Positions 49,891 to 59,065 of a stretch of DNA of 64,000 bases are shown piece after piece. A program made the translations under genes and the position numbers. The DNA comes from an uncultured Lachnospiraceae bacterium (GTDB lineage Bacteria; Bacillota; Clostridia; Lachnospirales; Lachnospiraceae): positions 1 through 64,000 of the forward strand of contig CAMNFR010000005.1 of assembly GCA_946537305.1 (NCBI GenBank), read 5' to 3'. The notes beneath the pieces are model-generated. The model was not told the DNA's origin. It was given only the letters and a program-made list of their open reading frames with translations, and did no database searches. The stretch's first letter is position 1; each line of letters opens with the position of its first letter.

Positions 49891-50597
49891 CAGTTCAGCG
49901 CCGCCTCCAGCGCCACCTCCATCATCTCACGGAAGGAGGTCTGGCGGTCTTCGGGACTCAGGGCTTCTCCTGTGTAGATATGATCGGAAATCGTGAACAT
50001 CCCAAGCGCATGCTTTCCGGCATGAGCCGCGATCATATAGAGCGCAGCCGACTCCATCTCCACACAGAGCACGCCCATGCGCTTCCAGGCATCGTTGAAA
50101 CCGGGGTCATCATTATAGAAAACATCCGAGGAAAGGATGTTCCCTACCTTAAGACTGATGCCTTTTTTCTCAGCGATTTCCGCCACGCGGCGAAGCAGTG
50201 TGAAATCCGCCACCGGCGCAAAGGTACCGGGCAGGCGGTACTGGGAAGCAAAATTCGAATTGGTACAGGCGCCGATGCCTGCCACGACATCCCGCAGCTT
50301 TACGGAATCGCTTAAGCCTCCGGCGGAACCGATGCGGATAATGGTATCTACATCGTAAAAATGATAGAGCTCATACGCATAGATCCCGATGGACGGAATG
50401 CCCATGCCGCTTCCCATCACGGAAACAGGCTTTCCTTTGTACTCACCGGTGAACCCCAGCATGTTGCGGACAGTATTAAAGCACTTGACATTGGTCAGAT
50501 ACGTCTCTGCAATATATTTCGCGCGCAGAGGATCTCCCGGCATCAGAACGGTGCGGGCGATATCTCCCGGCTTTGCGGTATTATGGGGTGTGGACAT
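49890..50597 (-). CDS. deoD: Purine-nucleoside phosphorylase, DeoD type
   Basis: DeoD splits purine nucleosides with phosphate. 235 aa. It begins PGDIARTVLMPGDPLRAKYI, contains YDVDTIIRIGSAGGLSDSVK, and has the nucleoside-binding end VLCVEMESAALYMIAAHAGK. Hexameric bacterial class by similarity. Lies between gpsA and rnhA, where nucleoside salvage is not expected, so co-transcription may be incidental. Confidence 0.96.
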   Translation of the reverse strand: MSTPHNTAKPGDIARTVLMPGDPLRAKYIAETYLTNVKCFNTVRNMLGFTGEYKGKPVSVMGSGMGIPSIGIYAYELYHFYDVDTIIRIGSAGGLSDSVKLRDVVAGIGACTNSNFASQYRLPGTFAPVADFTLLRRVAEIAEKKGISLKVGNILSSDVFYNDDPGFNDAWKRMGVLCVEMESAALYMIAAHAGKHALGMFTISDHIYTGEALSPEDRQTSFREMMEVALEAALN

Positions 50598-50609
50598 CGT
50601 ATCTCCTCC

Positions 50610-51614
50610 TTATTCCCACGGAAGCAGCGGATTTTCTACGGTCTTATCTCGCAGAAGCAGCTTGTTGACAGCATCTTTGGCAGGCAGATCTGCGAACAGT
50701 ACCTGATAGATTGCCTCAGTGATCGGCATATTGACACCGTATTTGAGCGCCAGCGCGCGGGCGGCCTTCGTGGAATAAACACCCTCGACCACCTGGTTGA
50801 CCTCTTCCATTGCCTGCTGCATGGTACGTCCCTGACCGATCAGGATACCGGCTCTGCGGTTGCGGCTGTGCATGCTGGCGCAGGTAACGATTAGATCGCC
50901 GATGCCGGAAAGGCCGTACAGTGTCTCGGAACGGGCTCCCATGGCCAGTCCCAGGCGGGCGATCTCCGCCATGCCGCGCGTGATGAGCGCCGCCTTGGTA
51001 TTATCGCCATAGCCCAGACCGTCGGCAATGCCGGCTGCCAGGGCTATAACATTCTTCAGAGCTCCGCCCAGCTCGATGCCCAGGATATCCGGGCTGATAT
51101 AGACGCGGAAGACCGGGCTCATGAAGATCTCCTGCAGCCATTCCGCCGTTTCCTTCTTCTCTGCAGCAATGACTACAGAGGTAGGAATGCCGCGGCTGAC
51201 CTCCTCCGCATGGCTGGGACCGGAAAGAACGGCCACCACCGCCTGCGGGATCTCCTCGGAGATCTGCTGTGTCAGAACGGCCAGGGTCTCCTCTTCGATT
51301 CCCTTGGCGACATTGACGATTACCTGACCCTCCCGGATATAGGGGCTGACCAGCTTTGCCGTGCGGCGGGTGAACACCGACGCCACAGCCATCACGATCA
51401 GTTCCGGCTCCCGGGTAGCCTCTTCCAGATCCTTGGTGAATTTCACACTGTCCGGAATCACCGCACCGGGCAGATTCTTATGCGCGCGGGTCGTCTGCAG
51501 CATATCGATCTCCGCAGGTACCGCAGACCAGACTGTAACTTCATTCCCGTTGTTTGCCAGCAGAATAGCCAGTCCCATGCCCCAGGTACCGGCGCCCATT
51601 ACCGTAATTTTCAT
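50610..51614 (-). CDS. gpsA: Glycerol-3-phosphate dehydrogenase [NAD(P)+]
   Basis: GpsA reduces DHAP to sn-glycerol 3-phosphate for phospholipid synthesis. 334 aa. The dinucleotide loop is ITVMGAGTWGMGLAILLANN, and substrate-site sequences AVLSGPSHAEEVSRGIPTSV and GIELGGALKNVIALAAGIAD follow. The ORF track starts at an ATG two codons upstream; the ATG 6 nt after GGGGG is preferred. Adjacent to plsY, which uses its product. Confidence 0.96.
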   Translation of the reverse strand: MKITVMGAGTWGMGLAILLANNGNEVTVWSAVPAEIDMLQTTRAHKNLPGAVIPDSVKFTKDLEEATREPELIVMAVASVFTRRTAKLVSPYIREGQVIVNVAKGIEEETLAVLTQQISEEIPQAVVAVLSGPSHAEEVSRGIPTSVVIAAEKKETAEWLQEIFMSPVFRVYISPDILGIELGGALKNVIALAAGIADGLGYGDNTKAALITRGMAEIARLGLAMGARSETLYGLSGIGDLIVTCASMHSRNRRAGILIGQGRTMQQAMEEVNQVVEGVYSTKAARALALKYGVNMPITEAIYQVLFADLPAKDAVNKLLLRDKTVENPLLPWE

Positions 51615-51624
51615 AAGCATCCCC

Positions 51625-52260
51625 CTAAAACAATTTATTTTCTGTTCCTGCCATCAGTCTGCCGATATTTGTGCGATGTCTCCAGATGGCCATTGCCGCC
51701 CAGAAGGCGACGACCACACAGGATTCAACAAAATACGGGCTTCCGCTGATGGCAAGGTGCCCGGTCGCCCCCATGGCCGTCCACATAACAAAGAATGCGA
51801 TGACCACCAGGATCGACCCCAGAGATACATAGCGGGAAAGGATAACCGTTCCCAGAAAAATGATCAGACACACCAGAAGGATCCATTTATCCATGGCCAC
51901 GATCAATGCCGCCGTACAGGCAATCCCCTTGCCGCCCTTAAAATTCAGATAGAAAGGGAAATTGTGTCCCAGTACAGTACCGATTCCCGTATAGAGAGCC
52001 AGCAGCTCTCCCCGGGCATCATGCATGACCCCGCCGTTGAACAGGAAAATGGTCAGGGCCATAGCCAACCACAGCTTCAGCAGATCCCCCAGAAAGACAA
52101 TGGCTCCGGCCTTTTTCCCCATCACACGCAGCGCGTTCGTGGTGCCGGAATTGCCGCTTCCCTTCTGGCGGATATCCACCCCGTTCATTTTCCCGTACAG
52201 ATATCCCGTCTGGAAAAGTCCGAAAACATATCCGATCAGAATACACCAGATCCTTACCAT
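51625..52260 (-). CDS. plsY: Acyl-phosphate:glycerol-3-phosphate acyltransferase
   Basis: PlsY acylates glycerol 3-phosphate at position 1 with acyl phosphate in the membrane. 211 aa with about five hydrophobic segments. Conserved loops are MNGVDIRQKGSGNSGTTNAL near residue 30, LYTGIGTVLGHNFPFYLNFK near residue 100 with GGKGIACTAALIVAMDKW after it, and a C-terminal RHRTNIGRLMAGTENKL. Lies between der and gpsA, a common Clostridia arrangement. Confidence 0.95.
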   Translation of the reverse strand: MVRIWCILIGYVFGLFQTGYLYGKMNGVDIRQKGSGNSGTTNALRVMGKKAGAIVFLGDLLKLWLAMALTIFLFNGGVMHDARGELLALYTGIGTVLGHNFPFYLNFKGGKGIACTAALIVAMDKWILLVCLIIFLGTVILSRYVSLGSILVVIAFFVMWTAMGATGHLAISGSPYFVESCVVVAFWAAMAIWRHRTNIGRLMAGTENKLF

Positions 52261-52265
52261 AAAAA

Positions 52266-53591
52266 TCAGTCCTTTTCTTTCCGTTCCCGGATCAGGAAGC
52301 GAAGCGCCGTCCCCCGGAAGCCGAAGGCCTGACGAATACGGTTTTCCAGATAGCGGGTATAGGAAAAGTGCATCAGCTGTTTATCGTTTACAAAGACCAC
52401 AAATGTGGGCGGCTTGACGGAAACCTGAGTAATATAGTACAGTCTCAGTCGTTTGCCCTTATCCGACGGCGGCTGCTGCAGTGCTACCGCCTCCGCCATG
52501 ATTTCATTCAGCACACCGGTAGCGACACGCAGGTTGGAATTTTCCAGGATCACATCAATATATTCAAACAGCTTGCCCACGCGCTGTCCCGTCTCTACAG
52601 AAATGAACAGGATCTCCGCATACGAAAGGAAGGATAAGGTCTGACGGATCTTTTCCGTAAATTCCTTCATGGTCTTGTCGGTCTTTTCGATCAGATCCCA
52701 TTTATTTACCACGATCAGGATTCCCTTGCCCCGGTCATGGGCAATACCCGCGATCTTTGCATCCTGTTCCGAGATCCCTTCAGAGGCATCGATCACCAGC
52801 AGCACAACGTCGGCGCGCTCCACAGCGCTGACCGCACGGATTATACTGTAATGTTCGATTTCCTCTTTGATCTTATTTTTACGCCGGATGCCGGCCGTAT
52901 CGATCAGCACGTATTCTCGTTTATGATACGTGACCACGGAATCGATGGCATCCCGAGTGGTTCCGGCCACATTAGATACGATGACTCGGTTCTCGCCCAG
53001 CAGCTTATTCACAATGGAGGACTTGCCAACATTGGGCTTTCCTACAATAGCGATCTTGGGGCGCTCATCCTCCGTATCCTCCTGCGGGATCTCCCGAAGA
53101 TGCTCTGCAAGAACATCCAGCATATCACCCAGCCCCAGACGGGAAGCCGCGGAAATCGGAATCGGATCTCCCATGCCCAGATTATAAAATTCATAGACGT
53201 CCGGCATCTGCTTCTGGAAGCTGTCCACCTTGTTGACGACCAGCAGCACCGGCTTCTGCGATCTGCGCAGCATATCCGCTACCTTGGCATCCGCATCTGT
53301 CAGCCCCTGTCTTACATCGGTCATAAACAAAATAACATCCGCTGTCTGAATGGCGATCTCCGCCTGCTCCCGCATCTGGGAAAGGATGACATCCTTTGTA
53401 TCCGGTTCAATACCGCCCGTATCGATCAGCGTAAAGGCGTAATTCAGCCAGGTACAGTCCGCATAGATGCGGTCCCGGGTGACGCCCGGCGTGTCCTGCA
53501 CGATGGAGATCCTCTCCCCCGCCAGTACATTAAAGAGGGTGGATTTCCCCACATTGGGACGCCCCACCACGGCAACGATCGGTTTGCTCAT
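52266..53591 (-). CDS. der: Ribosome biogenesis GTPase Der (EngA)
   Basis: 441 aa with two tandem GTPase domains. The first P-loop is [20 protein letters not shown] at the N-terminus, and the second is [20 protein letters not shown] near residue 185. The matching NKxD elements are [20 protein letters not shown] and [23 protein letters not shown]-like C-terminal domain ([20 protein letters not shown]) binds rRNA. Der helps mature the 50S subunit. Complete. Confidence 0.97.
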   Translation of the reverse strand: MSKPIVAVVGRPNVGKSTLFNVLAGERISIVQDTPGVTRDRIYADCTWLNYAFTLIDTGGIEPDTKDVILSQMREQAEIAIQTADVILFMTDVRQGLTDADAKVADMLRRSQKPVLLVVNKVDSFQKQMPDVYEFYNLGMGDPIPISAASRLGLGDMLDVLAEHLREIPQEDTEDERPKIAIVGKPNVGKSSIVNKLLGENRVIVSNVAGTTRDAIDSVVTYHKREYVLIDTAGIRRKNKIKEEIEHYSIIRAVSAVERADVVLLVIDASEGISEQDAKIAGIAHDRGKGILIVVNKWDLIEKTDKTMKEFTEKIRQTLSFLSYAEILFISVETGQRVGKLFEYIDVILENSNLRVATGVLNEIMAEAVALQQPPSDKGKRLRLYYITQVSVKPPTFVVFVNDKQLMHFSYTRYLENRIRQAFGFRGTALRFLIRERKEKD

Positions 53592-53612
53592 ATAGTAAAC
53601 TCCTGTTCTGTA

Positions 53613-54977
53613 TCACGATTCTAATTCATAGCCTGCATAGATGCCAGGGTTCCCGTCATCATCCGCCTCTCCCAGAAACGCTGCCAGTACCGCGTCCCCG
53701 TCCCGCGGGACCACGCGTACCGGGATTCCAAGTTCATCCTCCACACGGCCAACGGTCACATCATCCAGGAAGACGTCCTCCCCGCTGCGCAGCATGTTGC
53801 AGGGAATCAAAAGTTCTGTGCCCAGTGCTTTGCCCGAAAGCTGTGCCAGAAGGTCCTGCCCCGTGACCAGCCCGGAGACGGTAATTTTCTCCCCAAAGAA
53901 ATCATTCCGCACCGGGAAGATGCGCACCTCCACCTGCGGGAATTTTTCCCGCACGGCCTGCGCCAGCTGCTGCATATAAGGTGCCATCAACTCTCCCGTA
54001 GCCACAGAAACGCGGCGCACCCGCCGGTCCCCCACACGTTCCCTCAGTGCCTCCGTAAATTCCGTCAGCAGCAAACGCACGAAGCCGACACCGTTTTCCA
54101 GCTGCAGATAGCCGTCGTAGCGCTCCTCCTCCGGCATTTCCCGCCCTGCGGTGATATAAAACTCATCGCTGGCGTGCACAAAATGCAGACCGAACTGCTT
54201 ATAGCATACACGCTGCCAGGATTCGATCGCATCAATCGTCTCTCCTGCCAGGACCGGCGTTACGGGCGGGATTTCCGCCAGGCCGCGCCGGAACTTTGTC
54301 AGGCCCACCGGCACCACAGAGACGCTTCGCATCACCGGGGCATACTGCATAAGATCACGGATCGTCCTTGTCAGCTCTCCGCCGTCATTATACCCCGGGC
54401 AGAGAACGATCTGCCCATTCATCTCTATATCCGCCTCATACAGGCAGCGGATCTTTTCCAGTGAGCTGCCCGCAAAACGATTATGAAGCATACGGCAGCG
54501 AAGCTCCGGATTGGTGGTGTGCACGGAAATATTGATAGGTCCCAGGCGATATCGGATGATCCGGTCGATATCGGCATCGCTCATATTTGTCAGGGTCACA
54601 TAATTCCCCTGCAGGAAGGACAGCCGGGAATCATCATCCTTAAAATAGAGTGTTTCCCGCATGCCCGGAGGCATCTGATCGATGAAGCAGAAAATACAGG
54701 CATTCCGGCAGGACCGGTATTCGTCCATAATGCCCTGCCCGAAGCGGATGCCCAGATCCTCATCCTCTTCTTTTTCGATTTCCAGCAATACCTCTTCCCC
54801 TGACTTCTCGCGGATCAGCATTTCCAGATAGGTATCCTGACACAGAAAATCGTAATCAAAGATATCCGCCAGTTCCTGTCCGTTGATGGCCAGCAGCACG
54901 TCGCCGGGCGCGACCTCCAGTTCCTCCGCGATCGAGCCCGGAAGGACTTCGGCTATAACATGTTCGTGTTTTTTCAT
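53613..54977 (-). CDS. PDZ-domain radical SAM protein (DUF512/TIGR03279 type)
   Basis: 454 aa. An N-terminal PDZ-like domain (VLPGSIAEELEVAPGDVLLA) precedes a radical SAM core with CxxxCxxC in RSCRNACIFCFIDQMPPGMR near residue 110. DUF512 then follows (VLAGETIDAIESWQRVCYKQ, and later FFGEKITVSGLVTGQDLLAQ). Function is not known; the gene is widely linked to der. It is the first gene behind a promoter divergent from prs. All three Cys are present, so the cluster should form. Confidence 0.93.
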   Translation of the reverse strand: MKKHEHVIAEVLPGSIAEELEVAPGDVLLAINGQELADIFDYDFLCQDTYLEMLIREKSGEEVLLEIEKEEDEDLGIRFGQGIMDEYRSCRNACIFCFIDQMPPGMRETLYFKDDDSRLSFLQGNYVTLTNMSDADIDRIIRYRLGPINISVHTTNPELRCRMLHNRFAGSSLEKIRCLYEADIEMNGQIVLCPGYNDGGELTRTIRDLMQYAPVMRSVSVVPVGLTKFRRGLAEIPPVTPVLAGETIDAIESWQRVCYKQFGLHFVHASDEFYITAGREMPEEERYDGYLQLENGVGFVRLLLTEFTEALRERVGDRRVRRVSVATGELMAPYMQQLAQAVREKFPQVEVRIFPVRNDFFGEKITVSGLVTGQDLLAQLSGKALGTELLIPCNMLRSGEDVFLDDVTVGRVEDELGIPVRVVPRDGDAVLAAFLGEADDDGNPGIYAGYELES

Positions 54978-55009
54978 CGCCCTACCTCCAAGCTCTACTT
55001 AACCCATGT

Positions 55010-55038
55010 ATTGTACCACAAGCTTATCTCTTTTGCAA
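55010..55038 (-). promoter_or_regulatory. Sigma-A-type promoter of the radical SAM-der-plsY-gpsA operon
   Basis: TTGCAA and TACAAT are 17 nt apart on the minus strand, 33 nt upstream of the radical SAM ATG. It is back-to-back with the prs promoter. Confidence 0.72.
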
Positions 55039-55064
55039 ATAAATATTCTGTCGTCCATTTCTCC

Positions 55065-55093
55065 TTGCCAAGAGACCAAATCCATGTTATGAT
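55065..55093 (+). promoter_or_regulatory. Sigma-A-type promoter of prs
   Basis: TTGCCA and TATGAT are 17 nt apart on the plus strand, about 40 nt upstream of the prs ATG. GGAGGATATA is the ribosome binding site. Confidence 0.72.
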
Positions 55094-55132
55094 GCAAACG
55101 TTCTGAGAATCAGCACCATATCGGAGGATATA

Positions 55133-56320
55133 ATGGCTAAAGACTACACTTTTAAGAACACGATCCCGCTGGCTCCGTTGAAGATCGTTGCCATGGATAA
55201 TTGCAGGGATTTCGGCAAAAAAGTAGATGATTACATCGTCGGTTTCCGCAAACACGACCAGGAAATCCTGAAGGCCCGTGAAGCGAACATTGAATTCCGC
55301 GGCTATGATATGGATTCCTATCTCCTCCCCACCTCCTGTCCCCGTTTCGGGTCCGGCGAAGGCAAGGGCATGATCCACGAAAGCGTGCGAGGTGTTGACC
55401 TGTTTATCATTTCCGACGTCACCAACTACAGCATGACCTTCCCGATGTACGGCCGCGAGCACATGATGTCCCCGGATGATCACTATCAGGATCTGAAGCG
55501 TATCATCGCCACCGCGATGACCACCGCACGGCGCGTTAATGTGATCATGCCTTTCCTGTACGAGAGCCGCCAGCACAAGAGATCCGGCAGAGAATCTCTG
55601 GACTGCGCGATGGCCCTGGAGGAACTGGCCGACATGGGCGTGACCAACATCATCACCTTTGATGCCCACGACCCCCGCGTACAGAACGCCATTCCGCTGC
55701 ACGACTTCGACAGCTTCCCCTGTGTCTATCAGTTCATGAAAGCTCTGCTTTCCAAAGAAAAGAACATCCCCATCAGCAAGGATGAGCTGATGATCATCAG
55801 CCCGGATGAGGGCGCCATGGGCCGTGCCGTCTATCTTGCCAACAACCTGGAAGTAGACATGGGTATGTTCTATAAGCGGCGCGACTATTCCCGTATCGTA
55901 AACGGCAAGAACCCCATCGTTGCACATGAATTCCTGGGTTCGGACGTAGAAGGCAAGACCGTGATCATTGTAGATGACATGATCGCCTCCGGCGATTCCA
56001 TGCTGGACACCTGCAAGGAGCTTCGCCGCCGCAAGGCCAAACGAGTAATCGTCTTCTGTACCTTCGGTCTGTTCACCTCCGGTTTTGAAAACTTTGATCG
56101 CTACTATGAGGCCGGATACTTCGATTATATCGTGACCACCAACCTGAACTACCGCAAGCCCGAGCTGCTGGATCGCCCGTGGTATCTGGAAGCGGACATG
56201 ACCAAATATGTGGCCACCATCATCAACACCCTCAACCATGACGTCTCGCTCAGCGACATCATGAGCCATACCGAGAAGCTGCAGCGGCTCATCAACCGCT
56301 ACAAAAGAGGGGAATTTTAA
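55133..56320 (+). CDS. prs: Ribose-phosphate pyrophosphokinase (PRPP synthetase), long form
   Basis: Prs makes PRPP from ribose 5-phosphate and ATP, the donor used by the pyr and pur enzymes encoded in this window. 395 aa, longer than the usual 310-320. The extra length is N-terminal and internal (MAKDYTFKNTIPLAPLKIVA, and the segment around DHYQDLKRIIATAMTTARRV). The phosphoribosyl loop is VIIVDDMIASGDSMLDTCKE near residue 280 and the catalytic Lys/Arg region is MGMFYKRRDYSRIV. The long form occurs in Lachnospiraceae and relatives. One of two plus-strand genes; strong own promoter and terminator. Confidence 0.9.
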   Translation: MAKDYTFKNTIPLAPLKIVAMDNCRDFGKKVDDYIVGFRKHDQEILKAREANIEFRGYDMDSYLLPTSCPRFGSGEGKGMIHESVRGVDLFIISDVTNYSMTFPMYGREHMMSPDDHYQDLKRIIATAMTTARRVNVIMPFLYESRQHKRSGRESLDCAMALEELADMGVTNIITFDAHDPRVQNAIPLHDFDSFPCVYQFMKALLSKEKNIPISKDELMIISPDEGAMGRAVYLANNLEVDMGMFYKRRDYSRIVNGKNPIVAHEFLGSDVEGKTVIIVDDMIASGDSMLDTCKELRRRKAKRVIVFCTFGLFTSGFENFDRYYEAGYFDYIVTTNLNYRKPELLDRPWYLEADMTKYVATIINTLNHDVSLSDIMSHTEKLQRLINRYKRGEF

Positions 56321-56351
56321 CCCAATGCAGAACCATGCGAAACAAAAAAGA

Positions 56352-56388
56352 AACAACCCCTGTGCTTGCACTAAGGGGTTGTTTTTTT
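56352..56388 (+). terminator. Bidirectional rho-independent terminator between prs and the exporter pair
   Basis: AACAACCCCT and AGGGGTTGTT form a 10 bp stem, followed on the plus strand by TTTTTTT. On the minus strand TTTCTTTTTTG follows, so it can stop both convergent transcripts. Confidence 0.88.
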
Positions 56389-56409
56389 ATGTTTCATATG
56401 GTGAGAATC

Positions 56410-56457
56410 ACCAAAGTCACAGACAAAAGCGCTGAAGGCGCGTCTGTGACTTTTGGT
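56410..56457. repeat. Large hairpin downstream of the exporter pair
   Basis: ACCAAAGTCACAGAC and GTCTGTGACTTTTGGT pair with one bulge around a GC-rich centre (AAAAGCGCTGAAGGCGC). It has no U-tract of its own and lies between the exporter stop and the terminator. It may stabilise the mRNA end. Confidence 0.55.
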
Positions 56458-56469
56458 TCTGCATTATCA

Positions 56470-56913
56470 TCAGATCCTATGTTCTCTGCGATAGCTGCGG
56501 AACAGCATGGGCCCGATCATGGATCCCAGTGCGATACCTAACAGCGCCTGTGCAAGAATGACCAAATGATGCATCATCGCCGGTTGATCCAGCTGGATCA
56601 TTGCCATGATCATTTCGTACAGGACGTCACCGGGGATCAGAAGTACCAGTGCCGGATACAGGAATTTGGCAATGGAAACCTTCTTATGCATACCCACCAA
56701 CTCTGCGTACAGCGTTCCGACAAGCGCCGCTACCATGGTATAAAACAGACGGTTAAACAGCAGCGACTCACAGATGATCAGCACAATGCGGGTGACAACA
56801 CCTGCCAGGCCTGCCCATACCAGTTCTTCCTTTCTGATGCCGAAGCAAATACCAAAGCCAATGGTACACGTAAACGAAAATAAGCACGCCAATAATATTT
56901 CCGTGATCGCCAT
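56470..56913 (-). CDS. Threonine/serine exporter, C-terminal-half subunit (ThrE-like, DUF3815)
   Basis: 147 aa from the chosen ATG. Hydrophobic, with about four or five segments (AITEILLACLFSFTCTIGFG, then TRIVLIICESLLFNRLFYTM). The partner gene upstream encodes the N-terminal ThrE domain; together they make a split ThrE. The track starts 15 codons earlier inside the partner gene, but the ATG with GGAGG 9 nt upstream overlaps the partner stop (TAATG). Threonine/serine efflux is inferred from the family. Confidence 0.83.
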   Translation of the reverse strand: MAITEILLACLFSFTCTIGFGICFGIRKEELVWAGLAGVVTRIVLIICESLLFNRLFYTMVAALVGTLYAELVGMHKKVSIAKFLYPALVLLIPGDVLYEMIMAMIQLDQPAMMHHLVILAQALLGIALGSMIGPMLFRSYRREHRI

Positions 56914-57683
56914 TACAGTACACCTCCAAATATCACCAAAGAAAGGTAAAATCCGCACGCTACAGCCAGTGTCTCCAGAAAAGCTGTCATAAACAGAAGA
57001 CCGCCGCTTAACACGCGGCCGTTCAGCATCTCACGACAGGCATTGATCAGCGGAATTCCCGGGATCAGGCCAATGCAGTTGATGATCATCAGAAGATAAG
57101 GATTCGAATGCAACCCCGTCTTATAGCCGATCATGATCACACTGCCCGCCAGGAACGAAGAAATACCGCACAGCAGCAGATGATTCACCGGAAAGATCTC
57201 ATGCATGTACATCTGCGTCCCCATCGCAATGGCAATGCCGATCGCTACCAGTACGCCGCCCATAACGCCGCCGCCGATAAAATAATTCAGCGAAAGCAGG
57301 GCAATCGCCATCCCGCAGATGATCATGGGTCTCGGATACGGCGGATGTATGGATATTGCGTGCAGCTTCTCCTTCAGGGTGCTCACAGGGATATGATTGT
57401 CACGGATCTCCCAGGCCAGGCGGTTCAGCTGCGTCAACTGCTCCATATTGACCAGGATATCTCCCACCGTTTTATGACGCATCACAGGCTCCTGATCCTT
57501 CGGCTGTACAGAGATCATCAGCGTATGCGGCAGCATGAAAATATCCGGTTCTTCAATGCCATAGGCATGAAAGATCAGATGCAGCAGATCATCTGTTCGC
57601 CAGATTTCACCGCCGCTGGTCATTAATCGGGCACCGAATTCCACCGCGAAATCCATTAATTCATTCAGTTCTTTTCTTTCCAT
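56913..57683 (-). CDS. Threonine/serine exporter, N-terminal-half subunit (ThrE-like, DUF1212)
   Basis: 256 aa. A soluble domain of about 110 residues (NELMDFAVEFGARLMTSGGE, then EEPDIFMLPHTLMISVQPKD) precedes about five hydrophobic segments (MIICGMAIALLSLNYFIGGG, CGISSFLAGSVIMIGYKTGL). This matches DUF1212, the N-terminal half of ThrE. It overlaps the C-terminal-half gene and lies 15 nt after trmD, so it is probably transcribed with the rRNA/tRNA-modification cluster. Confidence 0.85.
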   Translation of the reverse strand: MERKELNELMDFAVEFGARLMTSGGEIWRTDDLLHLIFHAYGIEEPDIFMLPHTLMISVQPKDQEPVMRHKTVGDILVNMEQLTQLNRLAWEIRDNHIPVSTLKEKLHAISIHPPYPRPMIICGMAIALLSLNYFIGGGVMGGVLVAIGIAIAMGTQMYMHEIFPVNHLLLCGISSFLAGSVIMIGYKTGLHSNPYLLMIINCIGLIPGIPLINACREMLNGRVLSGGLLFMTAFLETLAVACGFYLSLVIFGGVL

Positions 57684-57698
57684 CTTCTCTTCTTCCCG

Positions 57699-58451
57699 TT
57701 ACGTATTTTCCGAGTCCCTTGTCATATATTCCTGCAGGAACCTTTTTTCTTTACTGCTGAGGTCTGCCGATTCCAGAAGATCCGGTCTGCGTTCTCCGGT
57801 ACGGATCAGGGACTGCTCCCGACGCCATTTCGCGATATTGGCGTGATGCCCGGACAATAGCACCTCCGGCACCGCTTCTCCCCGAAAGACCTCCGGGCGC
57901 GTATACTGGGGATATTCCAAAAGACCGTCAGAAAAGGACTCATCCTCCGCCGATTCACTGTTATTCAGCACGCCCGGCACCAGTCTTGCAATGGCATCTA
58001 TCATCACCAGGGCCGGCAGTTCCCCACCGGTCAGCACATAATCGCCGATAGAGACCGGTTCCGCCCCGATCTGTATCAGCGCGCGCTCATCTACGCCTTC
58101 GTAATGCCCGCACAGGATCACCAGGTCCTCTTCACGCGCCAGCTCCTGCGCCATTTTCTGACTGAACACCTGCCCCTGAGGTGTCACATAGATCACGCGG
58201 GGGTGTTTCTCTCCTTCAATCCCGGAAGTCACCGCGTCAAACGCCCGGCAGATCGGCCCAGCCTGCATCACCATGCCGGCGCCGCCGCCGTACGGATAAT
58301 CATCTACATGGCCATGTTTGTTTTCTGCATAGTCACGGATATTCGTGGCGCTTACGGAAATCTGTCCCTTACTCTGCGCCCGCCCCAGAATACTGGCGGC
58401 GCAGCACTGTTCGATCATTTCCGGGAATAAAGTCAGCACGTGGAATTTCAT
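57699..58451 (-). CDS. trmD: tRNA (guanine-N1)-methyltransferase
   Basis: TrmD methylates G37 in tRNAs to m1G and prevents frameshifting. 250 aa. The SPOUT trefoil-knot residues are in YPYGGGAGMVMQAGPICRAF, LCGHYEGVDERALIQIGAEP and SIGDYVLTGGELPALVMIDA. Overlaps rimM as ATGA. The usual next gene, rplS, is missing here; the ThrE-like pair follows instead. Confidence 0.97.
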   Translation of the reverse strand: MKFHVLTLFPEMIEQCCAASILGRAQSKGQISVSATNIRDYAENKHGHVDDYPYGGGAGMVMQAGPICRAFDAVTSGIEGEKHPRVIYVTPQGQVFSQKMAQELAREEDLVILCGHYEGVDERALIQIGAEPVSIGDYVLTGGELPALVMIDAIARLVPGVLNNSESAEDESFSDGLLEYPQYTRPEVFRGEAVPEVLLSGHHANIAKWRREQSLIRTGERRPDLLESADLSSKEKRFLQEYMTRDSENT

Positions 58452-58957
58452 AGATCCCTCAGTCCTTCCATTATATGCACCGTCATGGTTCCGGCTTCAA
58501 TATCCACTTCCTGCACGCAGTCCGCGATGGCGGGCAGCAGCAGCTCTCCCTGCGCGGTCTGCACCGCATACACATCGTTTGCGCCGGTCTGAATGACTTC
58601 TGAAAGTCTGCCAAGTTCCTCGCCTTCATCTGTATATACCATGATACCGATCAGATCTGCAATAAAGTATTCATTCTTTTTGAGGGGAATCGCTTCTTCG
58701 CGGGGTACGAAAAGTCCGGCACCCTTGAGGGGTTCGATATCGTTGATGTTGTCGATTCCCTTGAACTTCAAGAGTACCATCTGCTTTGCGAATCGAACGG
58801 ACTCGATTTCCAGCACACGTTCTTCTTTGGGCGCGCGCAGGATGACCTTTTTCAGTTTTTTAAAGCGTTTGGGATCATCGGTCGTGGGGAAGACCTTGAT
58901 CTCTCCTCGGATGCCGTGCGTATTGGTGTAGATTCCTACTTGAAAGTGCGTTTCCAT
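58448..58957 (-). CDS. rimM: 16S rRNA processing protein RimM
   Basis: RimM assists maturation of the 30S head. 169 aa. It starts FQVGIYTNTHGIRGEIKVFP, the conserved family opening, and has ADLIGIMVYTDEGEELGRLS and ELLLPAIADCVQEVDIEAGT. Overlaps trmD. A strong hairpin lies between khpA and rimM, so its level may differ from that of rpsP. Confidence 0.95.
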   Translation of the reverse strand: METHFQVGIYTNTHGIRGEIKVFPTTDDPKRFKKLKKVILRAPKEERVLEIESVRFAKQMVLLKFKGIDNINDIEPLKGAGLFVPREEAIPLKKNEYFIADLIGIMVYTDEGEELGRLSEVIQTGANDVYAVQTAQGELLLPAIADCVQEVDIEAGTMTVHIMEGLRDL

Positions 58958-59015
58958 AGTTTGTCCTCGTGTACTGTATTAATCTGTAGACTTGCTGATT
59001 CCCGAAAGGTACTGT

Positions 59016-59052
59016 GAAAAAGTGGGTCACAGGAATCGTCCTCTGACCCACT
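59016..59052 (-). terminator. Terminator or attenuator between khpA and rimM
   Basis: AGTGGGTCA and TGACCCACT pair across about 14 nt, followed by TTTTTC on the minus strand. It is a strong rho-independent shape placed inside an otherwise continuous rpsP-khpA-rimM-trmD run, so it could reduce expression of the downstream genes. Confidence 0.72.
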
Positions 59053-59065
59053 AAAACTGCCGGAA

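Noticed and set aside
54995-56371. 458 aa minus-strand ORF opposite prs
   Set aside because: It is antisense to prs, whose protein is clearly conserved; the antisense protein has no recognisable domain.
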